Below the pieces are notes generated by a model. That model saw only the letters and a list, made by a program, of their open reading frames with translations. It did not search any database and had not been told where the DNA came from. Below, in pieces: positions 35,959-45,144 of a stretch of 64,000 nt of DNA (its first letter is position 1; every line of letters starts with the position of its first letter). A program made the position numbers and the translations under genes. The DNA comes from DATMBF01 sp035559595. Its GTDB lineage: Bacteria; Bacteroidota; Ignavibacteria; UBA10030. Location of the stretch: NCBI GenBank assembly GCA_035559595.1, contig DATMBF010000026.1:8607-72606 (forward strand). The letters run 5' to 3'.

Positions 35959-36618
35959 ATGTCTTCCTGCTGCACATCGTCGGTGAGCTGTGAAGGAACC
36001 AACAGGTTCTTTTCGAAATTTTCGAAGCGATACGCAAAGCAGTTCAAGAAAAAGGGATTAGAGAAGATTCAAAAGTACTTGCTTGAGGGGGTGCGGACAG
36101 AGCCGGTTCAGTCGAAACGTGTTCTCGATATCGGCTGTGGGGTGGGGGGGTTACACCTGACTCTTCTGCAGGAAGGAGCGGCTTATGCGGTTGGTGTGGA
36201 TGCGGCCGAGGGGATGGTCAGCAAAGCGATGGCCTTCGCACGCGAACTGGGACTTGCAGAGAAAGCCGAACACATCCTGGGCGATTTCGTTGAGCAAGCC
36301 GCGTCGATCGGGGAAGCAGACATTACGCTCATGGATAAGGTTGTCTGTTGCTACGGCGATCTGGATACACTGATCCGTGTTTCGGCGTCGAAGACGAAGC
36401 GAACCCTTGGTCTCACTCATCCTTCAAACAATGTTCTTGTTCGCTGGTTTTTCAAATCCCACATTGCTGTTCTCAAGCTCTTCAAGGCCAAGTTCCATCC
36501 GTTCTGGCACGACTGGAACGTCATGGATCAAACGATCCGTTCGCTGGGATTTCAGCCTCTGTATACCAATTCCACCTTTCTCTGGCAGGCACGCGTCTAT
36601 CGGCGGTCACCTTCTTAG
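35959..36618 (+). CDS. SAM-dependent methyltransferase, BchM-like
   Basis: Class I methyltransferase of 219 residues. The cysteine-rich N terminus (SSCCTSSVSC) precedes the SAM motif VLDIGCGVGGLHLTLLQ at about 55-71 and ADITLMDKVVCCYGDL. The overall pattern and C terminus (LGFQPLYTNSTFLWQARVYRR) resemble the magnesium-protoporphyrin O-methyltransferase group, but no other tetrapyrrole gene is nearby, so the substrate is left open. Its stop codon overlaps the stop of the convergent LD-carboxypeptidase. Confidence 0.8.
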   Translation: MSSCCTSSVSCEGTNRFFSKFSKRYAKQFKKKGLEKIQKYLLEGVRTEPVQSKRVLDIGCGVGGLHLTLLQEGAAYAVGVDAAEGMVSKAMAFARELGLAEKAEHILGDFVEQAASIGEADITLMDKVVCCYGDLDTLIRVSASKTKRTLGLTHPSNNVLVRWFFKSHIAVLKLFKAKFHPFWHDWNVMDQTIRSLGFQPLYTNSTFLWQARVYRRSPS

Positions 36619-37553
36619 GTAACTGCCGGCTCAAGCATTGCAATCGTACCCTTCTCTGCATTCAACTCCACCTGTAGTCCAAAGGGAATCGTGAGCTTTT
36701 TGGCAATGTGTCCATACTGGAGCCCTGAGAGAACAGGAACCCGGAGCCTACCGGCAAACTCTTTCAGCACCTCTTCTACGGTGAGATGTGGAGTTGAAGG
36801 ATCCGACGGAACACAATCCGTAAATTGCCCGTAAATCAATCCGCGCAGACTCTTGAGAATTCCCGCATTCTCGAGGTGCATGAACATTCGATCGACGCGG
36901 TGTGGCGCCTCGTCGATATCTTCGACGACGAGAATCGCATTCTTGAATTCGGGGGAGAATGGCGTACCGAGCATGGAGACAACCAATGCAAGATTTCCGC
37001 CCAGAATGCGTCCGCGTGCGTTCCCCTTTCGCAAAGGAACAGAGGGAGAGTCGGGCGGATTCGATAAGATTCTCTTCGCCGGCGATGTGAGCAATTCCCA
37101 GAAATTCTCTTCAGTAAACGGGTCGATCCTCTCCCACAATTCGACGGCCGCCATTGGGCCGGAGAATGTTATGAGTCCGGTCTTCTTGAAGAGCGCAAGC
37201 TGAAGTGCCGTAAGATCGCTGTAGCCGACAATGACTTTAGGGTTCTTTTTCACGGCACGGTAGTCAATAAGGGGGAGAAGTCGGGGTGTGCCGTACCCTC
37301 CACGCAGGGCAATGATTGCCTTGACATTCCTGTCATTAAGCATTTCATTCAAGTCGCTAGCCCGTTGTTCGTCGGTTCCGGCAAGGTATCCTCGTTGAGC
37401 CATCGCGTGTTTGCCGACGGTTGTTCGATAGCCGAGCGATTCAAGGTATCTGATCGCCTTTCCGATTTTGTCAGACGATGAAGGCGCACTCGCGGGAGAG
37501 ATCAATGCGATGAGGTCACCGCGGCGGAGGCGAGGTGGTTGAAGGAGCTTCAT
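36615..37553 (-). CDS. Muramoyltetrapeptide (LD-)carboxypeptidase, S66 family
   Basis: Serine peptidase of the LdcA family that removes D-alanine from recycled murein tetrapeptides. The 312 residues include the start GDLIALISPASAP, the region ALRGGYGTPRLLPLID and the nucleophile S112 in VGYSDLTALQ. The later ILVVEDIDEAPHRVDRM and SGLQYGHIAKKLTIPFG supply the glutamate and histidine. No signal peptide, so cytoplasmic. It converges tail-to-tail with the methyltransferase (4-base overlap) and diverges from the next operon with only 37 bases between starts. Confidence 0.9.
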   Translation of the reverse strand: MKLLQPPRLRRGDLIALISPASAPSSSDKIGKAIRYLESLGYRTTVGKHAMAQRGYLAGTDEQRASDLNEMLNDRNVKAIIALRGGYGTPRLLPLIDYRAVKKNPKVIVGYSDLTALQLALFKKTGLITFSGPMAAVELWERIDPFTEENFWELLTSPAKRILSNPPDSPSVPLRKGNARGRILGGNLALVVSMLGTPFSPEFKNAILVVEDIDEAPHRVDRMFMHLENAGILKSLRGLIYGQFTDCVPSDPSTPHLTVEEVLKEFAGRLRVPVLSGLQYGHIAKKLTIPFGLQVELNAEKGTIAMLEPAVT

Positions 37554-37590
37554 CGGCGATCAAGATAGCAAGATTGCCAGCGAAAGCAAA

Positions 37591-38316
37591 ATGATAATTA
37601 TTCCAATCCCATCGAGACGATTTGATCCCGACCTTCTCGAAATGATGGATCGACCCGGGATTGATGAGAAGCTCCTGCAAGAGGATCTCCGGAACCTGCG
37701 AATGATCAACCGATTCTTCGGCGGATACGCGGCAATACGGAAAGCGGTCAAGCCTCTGTTTCAGTGCTTTCCCAAGGATCGGCAGATCACGATTTTCGAT
37801 CTTGCGACGGGATCTGCTGATCTGCCAATTGTCATGAGCAAGCTTGCGAAAAAACTTGGCCGGTCCGTGACAATTACCGCCGTAGACAAGAATCCAGTGA
37901 TGCTTCAGGTGGCTCGTGAATTGAGTAAGGATTGTGGGGAGATCAAGATTGTCGAGGGAGACATTCTCGACCTTCAGTGTTCCGACAAGAGCTTTGACAT
38001 CGTCGTTTGCTCGCTTGCCCTCCATCATTTCTCAAGGGAGAATGCTGTTCGTATTCTGCGGAACATGCAACGCCTTGCCCGTGTTGCATTGGTTGTTCAT
38101 GATCTTTGCCGGAGTTGGACGGGGGCTTGGATAGCATGGCTCTACACCCATCTGACAACACGGAATCCCCTGACGTTGCACGATTCTTATCTCTCTGTGC
38201 TTCGATCGTTTACACTTAAGGAGTTGACGGCAATGGCAAGAGAGGCCGGGATAACCAACTTCACGCTTACCAAGCATCCGTTCTTTCGAATGGTCATGGT
38301 AGCGAAGCTCAAATAA
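37591..38316 (+). CDS. UbiE-like SAM-dependent methyltransferase
   Basis: Class I methyltransferase of 241 residues. The N-terminal RRFDPDLLEMMDRPGID and then the SAM motif IFDLATGSADLPIVMSKLA (about 68-86), the acidic AVDKNPVMLQVARE and the post-motif VVCSLALHHFS are clear. The C-terminal LTLKELTAMAREAGI-type ending is that of small-molecule methyltransferases of the quinone/polyketide kind. It opens a plus-strand run with an SRPBCC protein, a ketosynthase and a flavoprotein, which suggests methylation of a lipid-like or aromatic product. The substrate is an inference only. Confidence 0.82.
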   Translation: MIIIPIPSRRFDPDLLEMMDRPGIDEKLLQEDLRNLRMINRFFGGYAAIRKAVKPLFQCFPKDRQITIFDLATGSADLPIVMSKLAKKLGRSVTITAVDKNPVMLQVARELSKDCGEIKIVEGDILDLQCSDKSFDIVVCSLALHHFSRENAVRILRNMQRLARVALVVHDLCRSWTGAWIAWLYTHLTTRNPLTLHDSYLSVLRSFTLKELTAMAREAGITNFTLTKHPFFRMVMVAKLK

Positions 38317-38374
38317 GGTCTTCAGCCTCATCTCAGCTTTGGACTCGAAGCTCTCAACTCGGAACTGAACAACG

Positions 38375-38824
38375 ATGCGAACCGAAACTTCGATCACCAT
38401 CCGTGCGCCGCTGGACAAGATCTTTGAAACGGTGGCGGATCTTTCTCTCTGGCCGATCATTCTTCCCCACTATCGATGGGTCAAGTTCATTGAACAATCT
38501 CCCACTCGCAGCGTCGTGAAGATGGCTGCGAAAAGGAAGTGGATTCCCGTTCAGTGGACATCGGAGCTGGAGATCGATAGGGAACGGAAAGAAATTCGAT
38601 TTCACCATTTGAAAGCCTTCACCAAAGGCATGCGAGTCATCTGGTCGTTCATGCAAGACGATGAGGAAGTTCGAGTCACGATCCGCCATGATCTTGAACA
38701 CACCATACCGCTCATTGGCAAATTCGTTGCCGAACACATTATCGGTCAGTTCTTCATCGGCTATATTGCTAATCAAACACTTCAGCATATGAAGCGACAC
38801 GCTGAGGCAAAGTATGGCTCGTAG
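38375..38824 (+). CDS. SRPBCC (polyketide cyclase/START-like) protein
   Basis: A 149-residue START-domain/SRPBCC protein, a fold with a large hydrophobic cavity used by aromatases, cyclases and lipid-binding proteins. The first strand-helix reads ETSITIRAPLDKIFETVADL, followed by WPIILPHYRWVKFIEQSP and a C-terminal long helix (FIGYIANQTLQHMKRHAEA). The gene overlaps the downstream ketosynthase by 11 bases. Placement between a methyltransferase and a ketosynthase hints at a cyclisation or carrier role; this is inference. Confidence 0.8.
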   Translation: MRTETSITIRAPLDKIFETVADLSLWPIILPHYRWVKFIEQSPTRSVVKMAAKRKWIPVQWTSELEIDRERKEIRFHHLKAFTKGMRVIWSFMQDDEEVRVTIRHDLEHTIPLIGKFVAEHIIGQFFIGYIANQTLQHMKRHAEAKYGS

Positions 38825-40055
38825 GCGAGTAGTCGTAACCGGGATTGGAGCCGTCACACCCATCGGTCACGGCAAGGAGGGACTCTGGGAAGGAGCCCGC
38901 TCGGGGAAGAACGGTGTCAAACCGATTAACCGTTTCGACACCTCGCAAATCAATGTGAAAGTAGCTGCGCAGATCGACGATTTCGATCCCCTCAATCACT
39001 TTGATGCAAAGCTTGCACGGCGCATGGATCGTTTTGCTCAGATGGCGCTTGCTGCAACAGATATGGCGATCGATGACGCGGGCCTAAAACCCGATCCAAA
39101 GCACCCGAACCCTCGCGCCGGCGTGACAATGGGCACTGCACTTGGGGGAGTATCGGGAGCCGAGCGGCAGCATGAGACCTACATGAAGGAGGGGCTGCGT
39201 GCTGTCGATCCGAGTCTTGCATTGATTGTCTTCGGCGGATCAGGGTCGAGCAATATCGCCATACGGTACGGTTTCACGGGGCCGAGCAATGCAAACTCGA
39301 ACAGTTGTGCATCAGGGGCGATTGCGATTGGGGAAGCGTACCGTTACATCAAAGAAGGATATGCGGACGTCATGATTGCTGCGGCAGCCGAGGCTCCACT
39401 CTATGAGCTTACCTTCAGCGCATTCGCTCTGATCAAGGCTATGTCCACAAATCCTGATCCCGAAACTGCATGCCGGCCGTTCGATAAGAACCGAGACGGA
39501 TTCGTGATGGGGGAAGCGGCCGCAGTTCTCGTGATTGAGGAACTTGGACATGCGCTCAAGCGGGATGCCCACATCTACTGTGAGTTTCTTGGCTATTCCT
39601 GCAATAACGACGCGTATCATATGGTCACACCTCGACCGGATGCCGGTTCGATAACTCGCGCAATGCAAGAGGCTCTTCGGGAGGCAGAGATTGCGAGCGT
39701 GGATATCGGCTACATTAATGCTCATGCAAGTTCTACACCGCTGAACGACAAAACGGAAACGTATGCCATCAAACAAGTTTTCGGTGATGCGGCGAAGCGC
39801 ATTCCAGTGAGCGGCACGAAGTCCATGCACGCGCATGCGCTTGGGGCAACGGGTGCGGTTGAGGCAGCGATCTGTGCGATGATCTTCGAGAAGGAGTTCA
39901 TTCCCCCCACAATTCATTACTCTTGTCCTGATCCGGATTGCGACCTGGATTATGTCCCGAACTCCGGTCGGACAACTCGCGTGGATTACATTCTCTCGAA
40001 CTCGTTTGGTTTTGGCGGAATCAACGCGTCGGTTGTCCTGGGAAGATATGGCTGA
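38814..40055 (+). CDS. Beta-ketoacyl-ACP synthase II-type ketosynthase
   Basis: Condensing enzyme of 413 residues, FabF-like. The catalytic triad is intact: C165 in NSNSCASGAIAIGEA, H304 in NAHASSTPLNDKTE and H341 in TKSMHAHALGATGAVEA, with K336 between them. The C-terminal NSFGFGGINASVVLGR is classical. The gene is not beside acpP or other fatty-acid genes; instead it lies between an SRPBCC protein and a flavoprotein. It may be a dedicated ketosynthase of a small lipid or aromatic-polyketide pathway rather than the housekeeping FabF, but the latter is not excluded. Confidence 0.88.
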   Translation: MARRRVVVTGIGAVTPIGHGKEGLWEGARSGKNGVKPINRFDTSQINVKVAAQIDDFDPLNHFDAKLARRMDRFAQMALAATDMAIDDAGLKPDPKHPNPRAGVTMGTALGGVSGAERQHETYMKEGLRAVDPSLALIVFGGSGSSNIAIRYGFTGPSNANSNSCASGAIAIGEAYRYIKEGYADVMIAAAAEAPLYELTFSAFALIKAMSTNPDPETACRPFDKNRDGFVMGEAAAVLVIEELGHALKRDAHIYCEFLGYSCNNDAYHMVTPRPDAGSITRAMQEALREAEIASVDIGYINAHASSTPLNDKTETYAIKQVFGDAAKRIPVSGTKSMHAHALGATGAVEAAICAMIFEKEFIPPTIHYSCPDPDCDLDYVPNSGRTTRVDYILSNSFGFGGINASVVLGRYG

Positions 40056-41190
40056 ATATTCTGAGAACAGTCGTCCCATGACGCAGTACGACGTCATCAT
40101 CGTTGGTGGTGGACCCGCCGGTTCTGCATGTGCAACAATCCTCGCTCGTAACGGAATCCGTGTCCTTCTCTGTGAAAAGGAAAGATTTCCTCGCGACAAG
40201 ATCTGCGGGGAGTGTATCAATCCTCGAAGCTGGCCTTTTCTGAAGATGCTTGGTGTCGATGAGACCATCAAAAGAACACCGCACACCCCCATCGAGAAGA
40301 TTGAAGTCCATTCAGCAGAAGGCAAGCAAATCATGGTTCATCCCGACAATCGTCAATACCCTTTTCTTGCCATGGCACGCAGAGAATTCGACTCGATACT
40401 GCTTCGTCAAGCTATCACACAGGGAGCGGAAGTGCTTGAAAAGAGAAAGGTTTTGGGAATCAACCACGATGGACGTTGGAAGATCACTATCGATAGGCAA
40501 ATCTTTTCGTCAGACTATTTGGTTGGGGCGGATGGAAGGAACTCGATTGTTGCACGGTCGCTGGGCCACTCGCGCCGTAGGAAACCCGATCAAACATCGG
40601 ACCGAGTGGGAATTCAATGGCATACCGGGTTTCAGAAGTCACTGGGCAACACGCTGGCTATGGTTCTCTTTCCCGGTGGATACTTCGGAGCCGTCAATGT
40701 AAGCTCCCGGGTGGCCAATATCGCGATGGTGACAACCCGCTCTCTCGCGCAAATGGTGCAGGTAAATTTTAACCTCTTTTTAGAAAAGACTCTCTTCGCG
40801 AATCCATCAGCACGTGCACTGCTAACTTCCGTACATCCGGTCTCCAAAGCCGCAGCGGCATTTCCGATAGATCCAATGGTCTTTCGCTCCAAGCATCCTT
40901 CTGCATTCCTCATTGGAGATGCGCGGCAAACCATTGAACCATTCACCGGAGAAGGAATCTTCTTTGCACTGCAAGACGGAGTCAGATTGGGAATCATGTT
41001 GTCAAATCGAATTCTGGGTACGAACACTCAGGTGGAGTACATCCACCAACTATCATGGGCAGAGTTGGCTCTCTCCCTTTTTCTTCGCAGTCCGAAGCTT
41101 GGGAAGGTGGTCTTCCAGGCCTCAATACACACCCCGGCACTCAGAAAACTGCTAATTCGGGCAATTGTGGGCACAAATCCACAATCATGA
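40048..41190 (+). CDS. FAD-dependent oxidoreductase, geranylgeranyl-reductase family
   Basis: Flavoprotein of 380 residues from the ATG at 40048, which overlaps the ketosynthase stop and has GGGAAG upstream; a second ATG at 40078 is possible. The FAD Rossmann motif VIIVGGGPAGSACATILARNG follows the start. KERFPRDKICGECINPRS is the cysteine-containing motif of the geranylgeranyl reductase/halogenase-like group, and FLIGDARQTIEPFTGEGIFFA is the second FAD motif. Such enzymes reduce or hydroxylate isoprenoid and polyketide-type substrates. It is the fourth gene of the set. Confidence 0.88.
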   Translation: MAEYSENSRPMTQYDVIIVGGGPAGSACATILARNGIRVLLCEKERFPRDKICGECINPRSWPFLKMLGVDETIKRTPHTPIEKIEVHSAEGKQIMVHPDNRQYPFLAMARREFDSILLRQAITQGAEVLEKRKVLGINHDGRWKITIDRQIFSSDYLVGADGRNSIVARSLGHSRRRKPDQTSDRVGIQWHTGFQKSLGNTLAMVLFPGGYFGAVNVSSRVANIAMVTTRSLAQMVQVNFNLFLEKTLFANPSARALLTSVHPVSKAAAAFPIDPMVFRSKHPSAFLIGDARQTIEPFTGEGIFFALQDGVRLGIMLSNRILGTNTQVEYIHQLSWAELALSLFLRSPKLGKVVFQASIHTPALRKLLIRAIVGTNPQS

Positions 41191-41630
41191 TCTTTTGCCG
41201 CAACTTTTTTCTTGACATCGAAACCTTCGCTCCCAGCTCGTACGATATCACTCACAATCTTGCAGTGGTGGCAAAGTACAGCATCACTGCTGCGTTCCAG
41301 GTCGGATGGAACTTCAAATACGCGACGGGACGACCATACACGCCGTTTGTTGGGGCACGATACGATTCGCGCTTCCAGATCTACGAGCCTCTTTCAGCTT
41401 CTACGAACTCTGCCCGTTACCCGGACTATCGGCGCATGGATGTCCGTCTGACATATTTGACACAGCTCTTCGATCGCTACTTTACCGTTGTTTTTGTCGA
41501 GACTCTCAATGCCTTCAACACGAACAACATCTTCGGCTACACATACTCCGAAGATTACTCAGAGCGACGCGAAATCAAAAGCTATTTCGGCAGGCGAATG
41601 GTGGTCTTCGGCGTGCAGGTGACAATGTAG
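41187..41630 (+). pseudogene. C-terminal remnant of a TonB-dependent receptor
   Basis: An open frame of 147 codons whose product, from about residue 10, reads as the last barrel strands of a TonB receptor: THNLAVVAKYSITAAFQVGW, then YATGRPYTPFVG, then PDYRRMDVRLTYL and a terminal FGRRMVVFGVQVTM. The signal peptide, plug and most of the barrel are absent. A start codon that overlaps the flavoprotein stop (ATGA) exists but probably by chance, since a lone half-barrel cannot function. The 237 bases that follow (to 41867) hold only weak inverted repeats (AACCGC/GCGGTT and CTTGCA/TGCAAG). Confidence 0.75.
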
Positions 41631-41867
41631 GTCGGGGCCGCACGAACGCCAAGCTGCGAGAGGCCTTAGCGTCCCGTTGCGCTCTTTGGGGTGAACTATA
41701 ACCGCTGAGAACGCCATGGGCTTTGCGGTTGAAAAGATCAAACCGCAAGAGCTTCCCACCTTGCATTTCCTGCAAGATTTAGATATCCTTCCCCTTACAT
41801 TTCTCTTGAAATGGAGAAATCTACCAACAAGCCTTCATCCTTGTCGAATTCCGTATTGGAGGATCGC

Positions 41868-44800
41868 ATGAAAATATTCCTTTGTCGGTTCTTCTTGTGT
41901 TCTATTCTTTGTCTCACGGCTATTGAGGTCGCCCTTGCGCAATTTGACCCTAAACTCTTCTCAGGCATGAAGGCCCGATCGATCGGTCCTGCCGGTATGA
42001 GCGGCCGCATTGCCGACATTGATGCTGTTGCTGCGAATCCGGACATCATCTTCGTTGGTGCCTCGATCGGCGGTGTTTGGAAATCAGTCAACGGCGGCAC
42101 TACATGGAAGCCAGTGTTCGACGATCAGCCGGTAACAGCGGTCGGCGATGTGACCATCTTCCAGCCGAATCCTTCAATCGTCTGGGTTGGAACCGGCGAG
42201 GGAAATCCGCGCAACAGCGCAAGCGTCGGCAATGGCGTTTACAAAAGCATCGACGGTGGAGAGACTTGGACACATATGGGACTCGACAAAACCGAACGTA
42301 TCCATCGCATTCTTCTTCATCCTTCTGACGAAAACATTGCGTATGTCGCGGCGATGGGACACATGTGGGGGGAGAATCCTGATCGGGGCGTTTACAAAAC
42401 GACCGACGGTGGCAAGACTTGGCGGAAGGTTCTGTTCGTTAACGAAAAGGTTGGTTGCGCAGAGTTGGTGATGGATCCGTCGAACCCCAACAAGCTTTTT
42501 GCGGCGATGTGGGAGTATCGACGATGGCCGTGGTTTTTTAAGTCGGGCGGCCCTGGAAGCGGTCTCTATGTCACTCACGACGGCGGAGAAACGTGGACGA
42601 AGATCACCGATGAACAAGGTTTTCCAAAAGGAGAGTTGGGGCGGATTGGTTTGGCGATTTCAAAGAACAATCCCAACATCGTGTATGCCCTCATTGAGGC
42701 AAAAAAGAATGGTCTCTACAAATCCGAAGATGGTGGAAAGTCCTGGAAACTCATCAATGAATCGAACAACGTCGCCCCGCGTCCTTTCTACTACTGCGAT
42801 CTTCGGATCGATCCGCAAAACGAGAATCGCATCTATAGCCTCCACTCAAATCTCCAGGTAAGCAGTGACGGTGGGAAAACATTCACAACACTCGGTGGGC
42901 AAACAAGGGTGCACTCAGACCACCACGCGCTCTGGATACATCCAAACGACGGCAGCTTCCTCATCGATGGCAACGATGGTGGAGTTTATATGAGTCACGA
43001 CTATGGCGCCACGTGGCGGATGATCGACAATCTCCCCCTTGCGCAGTTTTATCACATCAATGTCGATATGGAAATTCCCTATAACATCTTTGGGGGAATG
43101 CAAGACAATGGTTCATGGCGCGGACCAAGCGAGGTATGGGAGAACAACGGTATCCGCAATTGGCACTGGAATGAGGTCGGCTTTGGCGACGGGTTTGCAA
43201 CGCTGGTTGATGCATCGAATCCCGATTACGGCTATGCGATGTCGCAGGGTGGGTTTATTATCAGGTTCAACTGGAAGACGGGTGAGCGAAAGGATGTGCG
43301 GCCGGCGGGACCGGATGGCGTCGAGCTTCGATTCAACTGGAACGCCGGTATTGCGCAGGATCCGTTCGATCCGAAAACGATCTATTACGGAAGCCAATTT
43401 GTGCATAAGAGCACGGATCGCGGCGACAGCTGGGAGATCATCAGTCCGGATTTGACAACGAACGATCGCTCGAAGCAAAAACAAGATGAGAGTGGCGGGC
43501 TAACGAAAGATGTCACGAATGCCGAAAATCACACAACAATTCTCACAATCGCTCCAAGTCCGCGTCAGCAGGGAGTTCTTTGGGTGGGGACGGATGATGG
43601 CAATGTGCAAGTAACACGCGACGGGGGAAAAACCTGGACGAATGTGATAAGGAACATTCCCGGTGTTCCTCCGAATACCTGGGTTCCGCACATTGAGGCA
43701 TCGAAGCATGATGCGGGCACCGCTTACGTTGTCTTTGACGATCACCGCCGAAGCAACTGGGCAACGTACGTCTATAAGACAACCGACTACGGTCGAAGCT
43801 GGACGAGCCTGACGAGAAATGATCCGACTGCCGGTTCGAAGAGGAAAGAGATGTGGGGATACGCGCTCGTACTTGAAGAGGATCCTGTCAATAAGAATTT
43901 GCTTTATCTCGGGACGGAATTCGGTTTGTGGGTGAGTTTTAACGGGGGTGTGAATTGGATGAAGTGGACCCACGGTGTTCCTACGGCTTCGGCGATGGCT
44001 CTCATTGTGCACCCGCGGGATCATGATCTGGTGATCGGTACACATGGGCGCGCGGCGTATGTGCTTGATGATGTGCGTCCGTTGAGGACGGTGACGAAGG
44101 AAGCCTTGGACAAGCCCCTACATATGTTTGAGATTCCTTCAACGTACCAGCATTACGTTCGCGCGATGGACGGCTATCACTTCCCCGCCGATGCGATGTT
44201 CAAGGGAGAAAATCGGCCGTACGGTGCACTGATCACGTACAGCTTGAATATTCCGAAAGATTCTCTGAAGTACACTCCCGGAGAGGAAGAAGACGGAGAA
44301 CCAGCGCCTCCACCATCGGGGCAAGAGCGGACGGTCAGAAAGGATTCGTTTGCCGTGCGGATAGAAGTGCTGGATGAATCCGGAAAAGTGATCCGCAAGT
44401 TCACGGGTCCGGCCGAGCGCGGTCTTAATCGTGCCGCATGGAACTTAAGAACGGACGGACCGAGAATGCCTCGACTTACTCCCCCGACTCCGGAGCAGCA
44501 ATTTTTTACACCTCAGGGACCCGAGGTGCTTCCCGGAAAGTACACGATCAAAATCAAAGCACATCAACAGGAAGCAACTCAGGTTGTCGAAGTGAAGCCC
44601 GATCCGCGGATCAACATTCCCATCGCTGATCGGCAAAGGAAGTTTGCGTTGCAGCAGACAGTTGCCCAACGCATTGAGGTGGCAGCGGAAGCTGTTGAGA
44701 GGATCGTAAGAACTCGACGCGCGATCAACGCAGTGTTAGATCAAATGCGCGAGCGAAATGACGACACCGCAAAGGGGATTCGGAAGGCAGCAAACGATCT

Positions 44801-45116
44801 ACGAAAGAAGTTAACGGATGTGGCCGACGTGTTTCTCGAGGAACCAAATCGTGTGCAGGGCCTTACGAGGGCGTCGCACACTGTAGCGGCGAAATTGAGT
44901 TTTGTGGCTCGTTCGCTTGGGTCATCATGGGATCCGCCAACAAGCACACAAATGACCTACATGCGGGAGGCCGAACAAGCTCTCTCGGAGGCCTTGAAGA
45001 CATGGAACAAGGTCTTCGCAGAAGACGTGGCGGCGTTCCGAAAACAGGTGGAAGAAGCGAGGTTAGCGTCGGTGCCGTTGTTCGAGCCCTTGGATATGGA
45101 ATGGAAGAAGAAATAA
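41868..45116 (+). CDS. Large exported sortilin/VPS10-like Asp-box beta-propeller protein
   Basis: Exported protein of 1082 residues. ATG 41868 has GGAGG 5 bases upstream and yields a signal peptide ending in ALAQ; the frame upstream is open but not signal-like. About ten Asp-box (BNR) turns of the form S/TxDxGxTW, for example SIDGGETW, TTDGGKTW, THDGGETW and TTDYGRSW, mark two sialidase/sortilin-like propellers in residues about 40-740. The final third has a beta-sandwich-like part (VLDESGKVIRKFTGPAERG) and a helical end rich in charged residues. Such proteins are common in FCB genomes; no catalytic residues can be named, and no T9SS domain is present. Confidence 0.88.
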   Translation: MKIFLCRFFLCSILCLTAIEVALAQFDPKLFSGMKARSIGPAGMSGRIADIDAVAANPDIIFVGASIGGVWKSVNGGTTWKPVFDDQPVTAVGDVTIFQPNPSIVWVGTGEGNPRNSASVGNGVYKSIDGGETWTHMGLDKTERIHRILLHPSDENIAYVAAMGHMWGENPDRGVYKTTDGGKTWRKVLFVNEKVGCAELVMDPSNPNKLFAAMWEYRRWPWFFKSGGPGSGLYVTHDGGETWTKITDEQGFPKGELGRIGLAISKNNPNIVYALIEAKKNGLYKSEDGGKSWKLINESNNVAPRPFYYCDLRIDPQNENRIYSLHSNLQVSSDGGKTFTTLGGQTRVHSDHHALWIHPNDGSFLIDGNDGGVYMSHDYGATWRMIDNLPLAQFYHINVDMEIPYNIFGGMQDNGSWRGPSEVWENNGIRNWHWNEVGFGDGFATLVDASNPDYGYAMSQGGFIIRFNWKTGERKDVRPAGPDGVELRFNWNAGIAQDPFDPKTIYYGSQFVHKSTDRGDSWEIISPDLTTNDRSKQKQDESGGLTKDVTNAENHTTILTIAPSPRQQGVLWVGTDDGNVQVTRDGGKTWTNVIRNIPGVPPNTWVPHIEASKHDAGTAYVVFDDHRRSNWATYVYKTTDYGRSWTSLTRNDPTAGSKRKEMWGYALVLEEDPVNKNLLYLGTEFGLWVSFNGGVNWMKWTHGVPTASAMALIVHPRDHDLVIGTHGRAAYVLDDVRPLRTVTKEALDKPLHMFEIPSTYQHYVRAMDGYHFPADAMFKGENRPYGALITYSLNIPKDSLKYTPGEEEDGEPAPPPSGQERTVRKDSFAVRIEVLDESGKVIRKFTGPAERGLNRAAWNLRTDGPRMPRLTPPTPEQQFFTPQGPEVLPGKYTIKIKAHQQEATQVVEVKPDPRINIPIADRQRKFALQQTVAQRIEVAAEAVERIVRTRRAINAVLDQMRERNDDTAKGIRKAANDLRKKLTDVADVFLEEPNRVQGLTRASHTVAAKLSFVARSLGSSWDPPTSTQMTYMREAEQALSEALKTWNKVFAEDVAAFRKQVEEARLASVPLFEPLDMEWKKK

Positions 45117-45144
45117 GGGCGAGTCGGGGGCAAGGTCGGTCAGA

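Noticed and set aside
35959..36618. BchM, magnesium-protoporphyrin methyltransferase
   Set aside because: Similarity alone is not enough; no chlorophyll or heme gene is in the window, so I kept a general methyltransferase call.
39312..40334. A 340-codon minus-strand frame
   Set aside because: Antisense shadow of the ketosynthase and flavoprotein, both of which have clear catalytic motifs.
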